Source: Tolypeutes matacus | Taxonomy: Eukaryota; Chordata; Mammalia; Cingulata; Chlamyphoridae | Direction of reading: 5' to 3' | Assembly: GCA_026826555.1 (NCBI GenBank) | Contig: JAKSZT010053887.1 | Coordinates: 67,391,346-67,455,345, forward strand | DNA length: 64,000 nt | Shown: positions 1 to 11,240 of the stretch, in pieces | Position numbering within the stretch: the stretch's first letter is position 1 | How the letters are laid out: every line of letters starts with the position of its first letter | Position numbers and translations under genes: made by a program | The notes under the pieces: generated by a model | Seen by the model: the letters and a program-made list of their open reading frames with translations, nothing else | The model's database searches: none | What the model was told of the DNA's origin: nothing

Positions 1-883
1 AAACAAATAGCTGAAAGTGTCAACAATTTCTATTTTTTAATAATAAATCTTAAAACAAAAAATTATAAAATATTTTAAGCAATTCTACTAAAACCAAATA
101 TAAAATTAACCCATACTAGAAAAAGGTTTTCTTCAAAAAATACCAGTGACAGTTTTAGAAATATACAAGGCTTATTAATCAATGAAAGTACATGGATATG
201 CCACAAACATAATTTTTATTTTTTATTTAGTGTATATTTTAGGCTATTTTTAATTGTTTTCAAAAATATTTTCTGAAAAGTTTGAATAGCATTATTTTAT
301 AAACTCACTAATAAAACAACTTAATTGGTCAATAATCTTTACATATATTATTTTAATTATTTAGCACCTTATTTTGCTCTCAAAATTTTACCCAGTGTAA
401 TGATTAATTATATGTTCAAGAACAGAAGAAAGAGAATAAATTTCTGCTTCAATAATTTATATATTTAGATGAGGCTCCAAACCACTGATGTTATTCCTGG
501 GTAACCCTGATGATTGCTGCTGTATCAGACAATAATATTTATCTCTAATACTTGTTAATATTTTATTTTTAAGTGTAATTAATACTCCTCTGAAGGCTTT
601 CGGTATTTCTAATCACCTCAAGAGGCTTAATTTCTGTACCCATAATTCAAGCTAGTCATCAGCACAAGAGTTTTCCCTGGAATTTTTATCAATCTAAACC
701 ATATATGTACAAGGCAATCTCCCTGGTGCTTTTTATGTATTACTGATTTTAATTTAATAATGCCAACAATGTCCATTCTAAAATCTAGGATTTTGAGTCT
801 CAGGAATAATGTCCAGGGGACACAATAAGTAGTTAACTTGTGAAAATTTCAGATATTTCTCCTATGAGTAACATATTTGCAAT
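1..883. other. AT-rich intergenic DNA, nothing recognised
   Basis: Low-complexity AT-rich sequence with frequent TTTA and TAAA runs. I see no open frame with protein character, no tail or terminal repeat and no RNA gene. Very old repeats could be present but cannot be recognised by eye. Confidence 0.6.
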
Positions 884-888
884 CCTAT

Positions 889-1279
889 TGTTGTCGACGG
901 GCAGGATGAGGGGGGAGCGCCGGGAGGTAGTCGGCGTTCCCGGGGGCCTTGACGGCGAGGTGGGTATATGGTGGGAAGAACCACAGCGGAGACGAGGTAA
1001 GCATGCAGGTTCTTTATTGAGGAAGTGCACAGCCTTTTATAAGTAGGGTGAGGGGTGGAGTAGGGGGTAGGGCATGAAAAAAGGAGGAATTACGTGTTAG
1101 GCTAGGATTGGGCACAGTTGGTGCTAGGGAGGGTTTGTTATCTGTGGAAGGCGGGAAGGTTTTGCGGGCGCGGGAACAGGGTGAGCTACTTCCTCAAAGA
1201 AGGCTAGATATAGGATCAGGCTTGTTCTTTGTTGTCGGTCGGCCATTTTAGCTTCACCTCTTTCTGGCTGCCTCCAACA
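889..1279 (-). mobile_element. Solo endogenous retrovirus LTR, minus strand, with 5-bp TSD
   Basis: A 391-bp GC-richer block starts TG and ends CA and is flanked on both sides by CCTAT (884-888 and 1280-1284), an exact 5-bp target duplication. Read on the minus strand it has a TATA-like TATAAAAGG (complement of 1033-1042) followed about 20 bases later by an AATAAA polyadenylation signal (complement of 1013-1018), the U3-R order of a retroviral LTR. No gag, pol or env lies beside it, so it is a solo LTR left by LTR-LTR recombination. The family is not identified; the order of TATA and poly(A) signals resembles class I (gammaretrovirus-like) LTRs. It is not coding. Confidence 0.85.
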
Positions 1280-1284
1280 CCTAT

Positions 1285-2197
1285 GCTGATTAAAAAATAA
1301 ATCTAAGGCTGACCCCATCTTTATAAACATGATTATTCAGAAGAAAATTTACTTATTGCATATTAAAATCATGAGAAATGGAGAGAGAAAAAGACAAAAC
1401 TGGCAATGTTACAATGATGCTTTCCTTCTGAAGAGGATTTACTAAAAAGTAAAGAAAAGTTAAGGAAATTTATTTCTTGTTCTCATCAACATATAAAAAT
1501 ATTTCCTAAAAACAAGAAGAACAGACAGTATTAAAAAGAATAAAATAGGATATGGAGCAAATGCTAGAATAATATCTGCATGAAAATGGAATTAAAATCA
1601 TTTAGGGTAAGCAAATACCATTACATACTGCAAAATAAAGAAGGAAGGGAGGAAGGGAGGAAGGGAGGAAGGGGGGAAGGGATTTGATATGGTGATAAAG
1701 CAGAGAAGCTAGGAATGCACTCTAAAATTGAGAAAAAAATGTCAAGAGGAAAAGTGGGCAAAAATATTCTTAAATCATTTTCCTCAATGATAACTAGAAA
1801 TAAAAGAACAAAAGCAATAATCAAAGGCATAGAAAAAAAAATTTCTTGGTCTAATTAATAAAAAGTGTAGCATTTGAGGGTGCTCACATGCTTACCACAT
1901 TTGGAAACCATTAATTGATAAAGTTACACATGCACACATACATCTAAAAGTACAAAGATATAAAAGCAGTTTCCTTAAAAAGGAATCATATCACTTTTTT
2001 GCTACTGAAATATATTAATTAGTCACGTTAAGTGCTAAAAGTTACCTTAACACAGAAAATGTAAGGAAAACATCTAATTTCTTGAAGATATCCTTGATGA
2101 AAAGGCACTAGGTACAGACTCATGAAAAGATTAGTCATTCAACAAATGTTTGCATAATAAATCAATGGATGGATCAAGAGATGGTTCAAATCACATA
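1285..2197. other. AT-rich intergenic DNA with one GGAA-type microsatellite
   Basis: Apart from the purine repeat at 1640-1681, I recognise no gene or element here. The small open frames are repeat translations without protein character. Confidence 0.55.
1640..1681. repeat. Polypurine microsatellite (GGAAG/GGGAA)n
   Basis: Successive GGAA and GGGA units form an uninterrupted purine tract of about 40 bases on the plus strand. GGAA repeats can recruit ETS-family factors in some cells; nothing here shows that this one does. Confidence 0.85.
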
Positions 2198-2203
2198 TAC
2201 ATG

Positions 2204-2696
2204 TGTTGGGAGCCGTCACTGGACTCTGCCAAGAGAGGTGCCAACAACCTAAGCGACAGCAACCAGTGGCTACATAGCACAACATGGCGCAGGCACAAAA
2301 TCTGCTTTGTCACTTCCTTGTTCTTTTTCCTCCTTGATCCTTTGTTCTTCGGTTCCCACCTCTACCTAGGTGATTGTAGCTCCTTTGTTCTCCGGTTCCC
2401 ATTTCTACCTAGGTGATTGTAACGATACGCAGGCGCAGGGCACAAGAGTAAAATCTGCCCCTACCCTAGCAACAGCATTGAGAGTAAAATCTGCCCCTAC
2501 CCCAGCAACAGCACCCTCCAATCTTGGAGTGCCCCGACTCACTTCCCTTCTCCAAACAGCATATAAGCCCTGCTCCTTCAAATAAAATTTGCAGCTTGAT
2601 CAGAATACTGTCTTGCTGTCATTCCTTGCGTCTCTTGTCCCACCATTCTTTCTCGGCAGGTTTCGGGTCCTCGTTGATGTCCCGCAGGCCGGGACA
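2204..2696 (+). mobile_element. Solo LTR, class II (betaretrovirus/IAP-like), 6-bp TSD
   Basis: The block starts TGTTGGGAGCCG and ends CGGGACA, the terminal pattern of betaretrovirus-like (IAP/ERVK-type) LTRs. It is 493 bp long and flanked by exact TACATG duplications (2198-2203 and 2697-2702); 6 bp is the size expected for this class. A TATA-like TATAAG lies at 2562-2567 and AATAAA at 2581-2586, followed by a CT-rich R/U5 with CTTGCTGTCATT. No internal viral genes flank it, so it is a solo LTR. The U3 contains two different tandem duplications (separate entry). The perfect TSD and clear termini suggest a fairly recent insertion. Confidence 0.9.
2339..2516 (+). repeat. Two tandem duplications inside the LTR U3
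   Basis: A 43-bp unit is repeated at 2339-2381 and 2382-2421 (CCTTTGTTCT.CGGTTCCCA and TCTACCTAGGTGATTGTA). A second, unrelated 36-bp unit is repeated at 2445-2480 and 2481-2516 (AGAGTAAAATCTGCCCCTAC). Both lie upstream of the TATA-like box, where retroviral enhancers sit. Confidence 0.9.
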
Positions 2697-2702
2697 TACA
2701 TG

Positions 2703-3340
2703 AAATATTTTGACATTGTCATTTGCCTAAAGTTGTACACATCGACAAGGGGAATATTTACAAAAGAACAACTAAAATTATACTACTTCTTTGCTGAAAC
2801 ATTTTATTTTAAAATTCTAAGAAAATATTAAATTTTTAGCATAAAACATGAAGGACTTATTGAGTTCACCTCAGTTTTCAAAGGGCAACATCATCCCTTT
2901 TTCTGCCAGGTTTTCTCTTTTTGGCTCAAACTTGGCCAAATTCTCCACCCCAATGTGCATTCATCAAAATATTTAAGGTTTCAGGCACAGATTTAAGTGT
3001 TTATTACTATTTGACTCTGAGAACACATATTGGTAAAACATATCTCTATATTTTATTATATTAGTGTCATATATTAATTAATAAAGTAATATTTTACACT
3101 TATATTTGTACATATAGCACTTACACTATATATGGACATACAGAAATACAAACACAATTATTTTCTCAGCATATTATTAGTTACATATGTATTGGGAAAA
3201 AATTTAGTGAGTATAGTTCAAACCTGAAAGTGAAACATCATGCAGGAAATTTTGTTCAACAGCAAACCAATGCCTTGCTAGTCAGCACTTTTCATATTTC
3301 TGGAGTAATGATGAGAACTAGAACAGAGGGCACATTGGGA
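2703..3340. other. AT-rich intergenic DNA, nothing recognised
   Basis: No open frame, terminal repeat or RNA gene is recognisable in this stretch. Confidence 0.5.
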
Positions 3341-3969
3341 ATGTTTTGTAACAAATAGGAACAGATAGGTTACTGCCCAGGGAGTGTTGTCCTCCTTCCT
3401 GGGGAGGCTGGCCACTTCCTCGGGAACTGACACAGCACTCACAATTTGGCATCAATAGTATCGAGCTCATTGATTATGAGCTCAATAAAAGGGACGTTCC
3501 CTGGTCATGTCAGTTGAAGCCCCACTCTTGGAAAGGGTGCTCTGCACAGGTGTTTTCAATCAAGACTCTGGTATCAGCTGCTGATTTGGGACTTCCCAGC
3601 TGAGAGCTAGATATTGAGTTTGTATGTAAGACTGCTCTATTTTTCTGTCATTTTATGACTCTGTTCAATATTGATTTAATCTTTTGACTGGTTATGTTAT
3701 TCTTGTTTCTCACTCTAATTGTCAGTATAGACTTATTAAACCAGATATGCATATACATATTTATGTTACATCCAATTGGGACTCTGGCTGGAGGTGGGCC
3801 AGGAAAGTTGGTGTGTCCCCTGGTTGGTTAGCTTGTATCTATATGTATGTATATCTTGAAGGATTATGATGCAGCAGCTGGACCTTTGTATTAGACATTC
3901 CTTCGCTTTTTTCATATTCTCCCCATTATTAACAGAAGTTTAATAAAATAAAATAAAATAAATAAATAT
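3341..3969 (+). other. Unclassified moderately GC-rich block ending in an A-rich tail
   Basis: This block stands out from its AT-rich surroundings. It contains CTCAATAAAAGGGACG near 3481 (a possible polyadenylation signal) and ends at 3940-3969 in AATAAAATAAAATAAAAT-type repeats, like the 3' tail of a LINE or SINE. I could not match a family, find a TSD, or find an open frame longer than about 60 codons. It could be an LTR-type element, a LINE 3' end or a processed transcript. Confidence 0.35.
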
Positions 3970-4808
3970 GTCTGTGTAATGTTTTCTTATGCTTGAGTTA
4001 ATTAAGTCATCATATATCCATATATATATATATAACAAAGCATTAGCAAAGCATTTTATCTAGCAGAACAACATAGTTTCAAAGAACTGTGGTTATGAGC
4101 CCAAGCATGGATTTGGAGTACATCTATTTGTGTTTATATTTTGATTTATTAGTGAATTGTATAAATTTGGAGATTTTGTACCTTGTCTTTAGTTTCCTTT
4201 TTAATATATAATACTTTATAAGTCATTGTGGATATTAACTTACATGGCACATGCAAAATGCTTAGCATAATACTTTTCACTGACACATAATTAATTGCAT
4301 TCTTATTCTTAGATGATTAAATATTATACTGTAAATAATCTATATTAATTTAACATATGCATATTATATTATTATTATTCAACTGACAATTGTCAATTGT
4401 GGCAAAATATTCTCTCAGTTTATTGCTTACTCCTAACCTTGTTTTTGGTGTCTTGATATATGAGAATTTCATATTTTTAATACAGTTAACTGTTTTCTTA
4501 TTTGTTTTAATCAGGAGCAAATAATTGAATTAGTCATGATTCCAGCTTCATTTCCCACTTCCATCATGTGTCATTATATATTTAATTAGTTACTAATCTA
4601 TGGATTTTTCATGTTATAGCTAATAACATACTAACCATGAAAAGGGAAACTCAACTATAACTTTCATCTAAATATACAGACCCTCCCATTTTAAATTCTA
4701 TGATCATTATTCCCTTGCATTATTTTCATTTAGATTTATTGCAGAAAAGTACATTTTTGCTTTGATTATTGTTAGTTTCTTAAATAATATATACTGTTGA
4801 ATATTAAA
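3970..4808. other. AT-rich intergenic DNA with short (TA)n
   Basis: There is a short TATATA run at about 4019-4033. Nothing else is recognised. Confidence 0.5.
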
Positions 4809-5638
4809 TACAAGTATACCTCACTTTATTAGTGCTTCATTTTATTACACTTCACAGTTACTGCCTTTTTTCACAAATCAAAGATTTCTGACAAACCTGT
4901 GTCAAGCAAGTCTTTTGGTGCAATTTTTCCAATAGCATGGGCTCACTTGGTATCTCTGTGTCACATTCAGTAATTCTTGCAATATTTGAAACATTTTCTT
5001 TATTATTATATCTGTTAAGGTGATCTATGATCAGTGATCTTTGATGTTACCATTGTAATTATTTTGGAGTGCCAATATAAGACAGTGAATTTAATCAATA
5101 AATGCTGTGTGAGTTTTGACTGCACCACCAACCATGCTTCTCTACCTCTGCTCATGCTTCCCAATTCCCTGAGACACAACAATATTGAAATTAAGCCATT
5201 TAATAGTCATAGAATAGCCTCTACGTGTTCTAGTTAAATGAAGAGTTCCACATCTCTTACTTTAAATCAAAAGCTAGAAATAATTATGCTGAGTTAAAAA
5301 GGCATGCATAAAGCCAAGATAGACTTAAAGCCAGGCCTTTTGTGCCAACCTATAGCCAAGTTAGAATGTAAAGAAAATGTTCTTGAAGGAAATTGAAAGT
5401 GATACTCCAGTGACCACACAAATGATAAGAAAGGGAAACTGCCTTTTTGCTGATAGAGCAAAGTTTTAGTGATCTGGAAAGAAGATGAAACCAATAAAAA
5501 ATTTCCCTTAATCCAAAGCCAAATCCAGAGCAAGACCTTAACTCTTTTCAAGTCTATGAAGGTTGAGAGAGGTGAAAAAGCCACCAAAGAAATTGTGATG
5601 CTAACAAAAGTTTGTTCCTGAAGGTTAAGGAAAGAATC

Positions 5639-6243
5639 TGTGGCAGTCTGAGATTATTTTATGAATCTCCAATAGAGAAAGATTATGTTTGTAAACCAAT
5701 CTATTTTTCTGGGTATGACACCCTATTGATTATATTGGATTTAGTTGAGAGCCCCTTGATTAAATTACTTGTTAAGATTAGGGTTTTGATTCGACCACAT
5801 CAGTAAGGCATGTCTCAGGTTGAGTCCTTCCTCCCCCCTCCCCTTAGTAGACACTCAGTACAGAAGATACATAGGAAGAGAAAGAGCTTTGTCCTTTTTT
5901 ATTATGGGGCTTTGGGGAGTGATGAGCCATTGGCCTGATAGTTTGCAGCTGAGAGAGAGAAAGCCTTGAAAGACAAGCACTATGGCAGCCTACAGCTCTG
6001 ATCTGGAAGAAGCTGGGCGGACGCAGCCTCAAGAGGAAGAGGAAGTTCAGGAAGGAAAGACCAGGAAGAGATCAGTGACCATCTTGCTTCAACACGTGGC
6101 AACTGACTTTTGTGAGAATGCAACTTTGAGCTGGACTTTTAAAGGCCTTGCAACTCTAAGCTTTTACCTCAAATAAATAATCTTTATAAAAGCCAACAGA
6201 TTTCTGGTACTTTGCATCAGCACCCCTTTGACTGACTAATACA
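5639..6243 (+). mobile_element. MaLR-like LTR inserted into Tigger1
   Basis: A 605-bp block starts TGTGGCAGTCTGAG and ends GACTGACTAATACA, the terminal style of MaLR LTRs. It lies within Tigger1 coding sequence, which continues on both sides. Flanks GAATC (5634-5638) and GAAAC (6244-6248) fit a 5-bp TSD with one substitution. AATAAATAATC at about 6173 supplies a polyadenylation signal on the plus strand. The short open frame covering part of it is not a gene. Confidence 0.75.
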
Positions 6244-6878
6244 GAAACTACCTCCACAACATAGAAATGCAAGTTGAAGTAACAAATGCTGAAGCAGAAG
6301 ATTCAGCAAGTTATCCAGACGATGTAGTTAAGATAATTAATGAAAGTGGCTACACTAAACAATAGATTTTCAATGTAAATGCAACAGCCTTATATTGGAA
6401 GAAGATGCTATCTAGGCATTTCATATCTAAGGAAAAGTCAATGCCTGGCTTCAAAGCTTCAAAGGACAGGCTGACACTCTTGCTAGGGACTAATGTAGCT
6501 GATAACTTTTAGTTGAAGCCAATGCTCATTTTCCATTCTGAAAATCCTGGGGTCCTGAAGAATTATGCTAAATCTACTCTGCCTGTGCTCTATAAATGGA
6601 AAAGCTAAGCCTGTATGAAAGCCTATCTGTTTACAACATGGTTTACTGAATATTTTAAGCCCAATATTGAGACCTACTTCTCAAAAAAAAAAAAATTTCT
6701 TTCAAAATATTACCGCTCATTGATTATTCACCTGATCACCCAAGAGTTCTGATGATGATGTACAGTAAAATAAATGTTGTTTGCATGCCTGTTAACCCAG
6801 CATCTATTCTGCATCCCATGGATCAATGAATCGTTTCAAATTTCGTATCTTATGATTTAAAAATAACATTTTTGTAAG

Positions 6879-6969
6879 CAAATACACATATATGCATATA
6901 TATTTATATATCATTTTGCAAATGTTTGTATGTATTGTGAGAATTTTGATTTTTACCCACAATAAAAAA
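6879..6969 (+). mobile_element. Short retroposed fragment with A tail and about 16-bp TSD, inside Tigger1
   Basis: A 91-bp AT-rich piece ends in AATAAAAAAAAA. It is flanked by AAATAACATTTTTGTAAG (6861-6878) and AAATACATTATGTAAG (6970-6985), two diverged copies of one Tigger1 segment. The target reads TTT/AAAA, a good L1-endonuclease site. It is therefore an L1-mobilised 3' fragment of some transcript. The source RNA is not recognised. Confidence 0.65.
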
Positions 6970-8069
6970 AAATACATTATGTAAGGCTCTAGCTGCCATA
7001 GATAGTGATTCCTCTGATGGACCTGGGCAAAGTAAATTGAAAACCTTCTGGGAATGTTTCACCACTCTAATGCAGTTAAGAAAATTTGTGATTTATGAAA
7101 AGAATTCAAAATATCAACATTAACAAGAATTTGTAAGAAGTTGATTCCAAACATCATGGATGACTTTGAGGGGTTCACGACTTCAGCGGAAGAAGTAACT
7201 GCAGATGTGTTAGAAATACCAAAAGAAATAGAATTAGAAGTGGACCCTGAAGATATGACTAAATTGCTCCAATCTCATAATAAAACTTTAATGGATAAGG
7301 AGTTGGCTTTAATGGATGAGCAAATAAACTCATTTCTTGTGATGTAATCTCCTCATAGTGAAGATGCTGTGATCATTATTGAAATGACAATAAAAAATTT
7401 AGAATATTACATAAAATTAGTTGATAATTTTTTGAGAGGATTGACTCCAATTTTGAAAGATGTTTTACTGTGGGTGAAATGCTAATAAACAGCATTACAT
7501 ACTACAGAAAAATCTTTCATGAAAGGAAGAGTCAATTGATGGGACAAATGTCATTGTTATCTGATTTTAAGAAACTGCCACAGCCATCTCAACCTTCAGC
7601 AACTATAACTTGATCAGTCAGCAGCCGTGAACATCGAGGCAAGTATCTTCACTAGCAAAAATATTACAACGTAGTGAAGGCTCAGGTGATAGCATTTTTA
7701 ACAGTAAATTATTTTTAATTAAAGTACTTATATATATTAGGCATAATGCTATTAATCACTTATTATACTACAGTATAATATAAACTTAACTTTTATATTG
7801 TATAGAGAAACCCCCCAAAAATGTGCAGCTCACTTTATTGTGAAACGTGCTTTATTGTAGTGGTCTGGAACCAAACTCACAATATCTCTGAAGTTTACCT
7901 ATGTTATACTTTTACAATTATTTAATACATTTTATATAAATATATGATATTGTTTGTTTCCAAGTTTTTGTAATTTTGCACAGGGCTGCAAAATTATAAA
8001 TATATATATAAACATAATTATATATTTTTATTGTACATGTAAATGAATTTTGTAATTATTTTGCATGTT

Positions 8070-8440
8070 ATTTAGGAATTTATGATATTAGTTCTTTATC
8101 ATTGTCTATTATCTTTTCAGAATTTGAATTTTGCACTTAAATTTTTAAATTTTAAATATAAAGTTATCCTTTGGTGAACAAAAATCTTAATTGTAATATA
8201 ATCAAATTTAGCAATAATTTTATTTAAAATCAATGATTTTTCTGCCTTGATTAAAAAAAAGTCATTGCCAATCCTGATATCTGAAAGATATCCACCTATA
8301 TTTTCTACCAAAGAGTTTTAAAATTTTCCTTTGAAAATTGTAAAGTCAAATATGTATATATGAATAATATGGGAACTCTGTATTTTGTGCATGATTTTTC
8401 TGTAATCCTACAACTTTTCTATAAAAGGATAAGGGTATAC
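8070..8440 (-). mobile_element. Old L1 remnants
   Basis: Read on the plus strand, 8070-8330 runs like the antisense of the 3' part of L1 ORF2. Similar phrasing appears in the intact L1 at 15.2-15.5 kb (reading GGATATTAAACCCTTTTC, then ..TTTTGATCCATTTTGAG). The adjoining 8374-8440 (AACTCTGTATTTTGTGCATG) looks instead like a sense L1 3' end, so two fragments may abut. No coding capacity remains. Confidence 0.45.
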
Positions 8441-8569
8441 CCAAAGTGTATTATGGGAGCTCTCAGCTTTGAGCATATTATTGTTGATGAAAATCTCATG
8501 TAGCATAGCATTTTCATTTTGTCATAGCATAACATATGGAGATCTTCAGAATTAAATTAATGCAAATTA

Positions 8570-8860
8570 ATTTAAATATCACTGCCTATAAATGCCTTTC
8601 CCTGCCTGAATACATCCCACATTCCTCCAGACTAGGCCAATCACCTTTGTCTGAACTTCCATAGTGTTCAGCCACTTATCCTCTGAAGCCTTTTCACAAG
8701 TGTGTTAAACACTCATTTGTGCACTTTAATGTGTATCTTCCATTCTATAATGTCATCTTTGTGAGAATAGACCACACCTGTCTGATTCATGATTATATTC
8801 CCAGGAAATAACTTAGTGTTTGGCATACAGTAGATAACATATATTGAAAATATGAACTGA
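8570..8860 (+). mobile_element. Ancient L2-like LINE 3' end
   Basis: The stretch around 8755-8840 (TTTGTGAGAATAGACCACAC, then TATATTCCCAGGAAATAAC, then GTTTGGCATACAGTAG) has the word order of the L2 3' region. It is highly diverged, and the edges are approximate. Confidence 0.5.
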
Positions 8861-8899
8861 CAATTATGTCTTCTACATTAAAGACATTTCTTTAATAAA

Positions 8900-9420
8900 T
8901 GTTTATTTGCTATTACAGACAATAGATAGGCACTTCAACTATGTCAATGATCAAAACAAACAAAAACCTCTGCCCCAAGAACTTACATTCTAGTGTCATG
9001 AAACACACAATAAAAATAAAGTTAACCAATTTAAGTACTTGCATTTCATATTGGAAAGTGAGAATTGCTTTTGTAAAGTAAATTCAGGGTAGGATAATAG
9101 GACTTGTGAGTAAGGGATGATGGTAGTTAAAATTCCACATATAGGGGGATCAGAGTAAGCCTCACTGGGAATGTAATGTTTGAGCAGTTTCAAAAACGTT
9201 GAAGGAGTTAACCATGGAGTTTCTTGGGGAAAGTATTTCAGGCAGAGGTGATAGCCAGTACACAAATAATAAAGTGGAGAGCATGCCTGGAGTGTTTGAG
9301 GAAAAGCAAGCAGACCAGTGTTTGCTAAAGCAGAAGGACCTAGGAGGAAATCAGGGGGAAATGTTTTCAGAGAGTTACTAAGTGCATTCCTAAAGAGCAT
9401 ATTGGCAAAATGCAAGACAT
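8900..9420 (+). mobile_element. Ancient mammalian-wide dispersed repeat, family uncertain
   Basis: Phrases such as AACTTACATTCTAGTG, GGAAAGTATTTCAGGCAGAG and AGCATGCCTGGAGTG occur in this order in an old dispersed repeat shared across placental mammals (L2/MIR age). I cannot name the family with confidence. Open frames on both strands through it are incidental. Confidence 0.4.
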
Positions 9421-9559
9421 TTTTACTTTGTTTGAAGTATAACCATTTGGATGAATTTCCCAGAGGACCAGAACAGACTCTCATTACATTTCTTCTATTG
9501 AATTCAGCAAGTCTGGAGAATACTTTTAATGAAGAAATAGAAGACTGGGATAACTATAA

Positions 9560-10785
9560 CACACCAAACACAGGCATCTATTGATACTGTAAATTTAAGC
9601 TATATGAAACTTATAATAGAACTACTTTAATTTTACTGTGTATATTGCAATATCTATTAAAAATTAATGTGTGACATTTGTCCGTGGCCAGAAAATATGT
9701 TAAAATTTTGCTAAATAAAAATTGAATTTGCAAAATAAAAATGACAGTTAATTCATTCAGTAAGTAATCTAAATTATGGAAGGTTGAGTCATCAATAGTA
9801 AAATGAAATAAAATCCTGAAACTAGTAATAAAACCAAAAAGAAGGTATATAGTCCACAGGCCACAGGGAAATAAAGGGAAAAGGTCAACATGGTTCAGTT
9901 GGAACAAAAACAAATTTTAGTAAACTCTAAAATATGGAACTTTTAAATGATGCAGAAAAAAATATTTTAGAGATCTTTTCAGAATTTCATGTCACTTAAT
10001 CACAATATTATAACACTTTTTAAAGTGCACTTTCTGTTTCAAATATTGATTATGTTGAAGGTAGGAATTGTGTGGATGTATAGAATATTTTGGTCAACAA
10101 ATTTGAGGTACCTACTCTTTGGCTGTACACACAGACAAGAAAGTATATTTAAAAGGAACATTAAATTATTTGATTATGGTTTTCTCATAAGTAGATTATC
10201 ATTTTTGCTCCTCTTATCACAGATAAACATTTAATAATAGCCGTGTTTGTGAATTTTCCCCCTTTTTGCTACGGATATAGCTCATGTCAAGTTCCTATAT
10301 ATTTTTGGTTCTCCTAAACACAAGAATAGTAGATAGTCTAGTGTTATATTGCTGCCTAATGAAAGAAGAGATACTTGCAAAAGACGTAAAATGTTGACAC
10401 CAATTTATTTCACAGTTCTTAGTTATTCTTTATACAGAAAAAGTCATTTGACTTTCAAATAAAAGAAATTCCATATACTGACACAATTTACCATCCAAGA
10501 AAAGAGTTGCATATAGAGGTAATTAATATAACCAGTACTAAGAGAGAAAATAGTGCAAAATTCTGTGACATAATTATGTACATCAATCTGAAAAAAGTAT
10601 TCATGTTTGTATTAAATCCTTCAACCATTAACTGTGTTTAATGTTTTCTTTAATTTTCATAAAAAGTAGAAGACTAGATTTATCAAACCTTCCTTGTGGT
10701 TATGCATGCTTATGTTTTCACTTACAAAAAGAGGCCAGTGATTAATTTCTTTAATAAACTTGTTTCCCAATATAAGAAGCAGTTC
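9560..10785. other. AT-rich intergenic DNA, nothing recognised
   Basis: There are several open frames of 80-100 codons, but they have no recognisable domain and biased AT-driven composition. No repeat termini were seen. Confidence 0.5.
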
Positions 10786-10789
10786 TCAT

Positions 10790-11240
10790 TTTCTTGCTGT
10801 CCTTAGAGTTGCTCCATAATGAAGAATTTAGCAAAAGACAGTCTTCAAACAAGTCCGAAAAACAAATGGTACAAAAGACTCATGTATGGCAATGGCAAGG
10901 AACAATTATATTAGGTGTGATTGGAGTGAAAGATGGTAATCTGTCTTCATATTTTATGGTGAAGGAATTGTTTTCTATCTTGACTGTGGTACACACATGA
11001 ACATATGCTTGTGCAAAAGTTGCATAGAACTAAACACATATACACAAATGAAAATTAGGGAAACTGAACAAGGCTGGTGAGTTGTATCAATGTCAATATC
11101 CTGGTTGTAGTATTGTACTTTTACAGGTTTTTACTATTGGGAAAACTGGGCAGTTTATAGGGGATCTCTCTATATTATATCTTACAACTATAGGTGAATC
11201 TAAAATTATCTCAAAATAGTAAGTTTACATTTTAAAACTA
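10790..11240 (+). mobile_element. L1 3' UTR (old L1M-type), 5'-truncated
   Basis: The run GTTGCATAGAACTAAACACA, then GTTGTATCAATGTCAATATC, CTGGTTGTAGTATTGTACTT and TCTAAAATTATCTCAAAATA matches the widely shared L1M 3' UTR in sense orientation. It ends in an A/T-rich tail near 11240. No ORF2 sequence precedes it, so it is a truncated insertion. Confidence 0.6.

Larger units (their letters stand above)
5213..7700 (+). pseudogene. Tigger1 transposase remnant (CENP-B-like/DDE family)
   Basis: This is the decayed transposase frame of the host Tigger1. The expected start codon is changed (ATA near 5213) and a stop follows soon after (TAG near 5233). The frame is split by a 605-bp LTR at 5639-6243, has further stops (for example TAG in AAACAATAGATT at about 6362) and a 91-bp insertion at 6879-6969. 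The longest surviving open piece is 7141-7347 (68 codons), which contains DDFEGFTTSAEEVTAD and corresponds to the C-terminal part of the protein. An active member of this family cuts and pastes at TA sites using a DDE catalytic domain after CENP-B-type DNA-binding domains; no function can remain here. Confidence 0.8.
4811..7901 (+). mobile_element. Tigger1-like (pogo/TcMar) DNA transposon, near full length, interrupted twice
   Basis: The left end CAAGTATACCTC matches the Tigger1 terminal inverted repeat. The right end at about 7890-7901 (GAAGTTTACCTA) is its degraded inverse. A TA dinucleotide precedes the left end, as expected for the TcMar TA target. The interior follows Tigger1 closely throughout, including the transposase region and its 3' tail. 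The span is 3,091 bp; removing the nested LTR (5639-6243 with one TSD copy) and the 91-bp retroposed piece (6879-6969 with one TSD copy) leaves about 2.4 kb, the usual Tigger1 length. The transposase is not intact. It is old: many substitutions, and both insertions arrived later. Confidence 0.85.

Noticed and set aside
4811..7901. Domesticated Tigger transposase gene
   Set aside because: The start codon is lost, early stops are present, and two insertions break the frame, so there is no sign of selection for protein function.
8996..9484. 162-codon open frame on the minus strand
   Set aside because: It overlies an ancient dispersed repeat read on the opposite strand, overlaps other open frames on the plus strand, and shows no domain or conserved motif.
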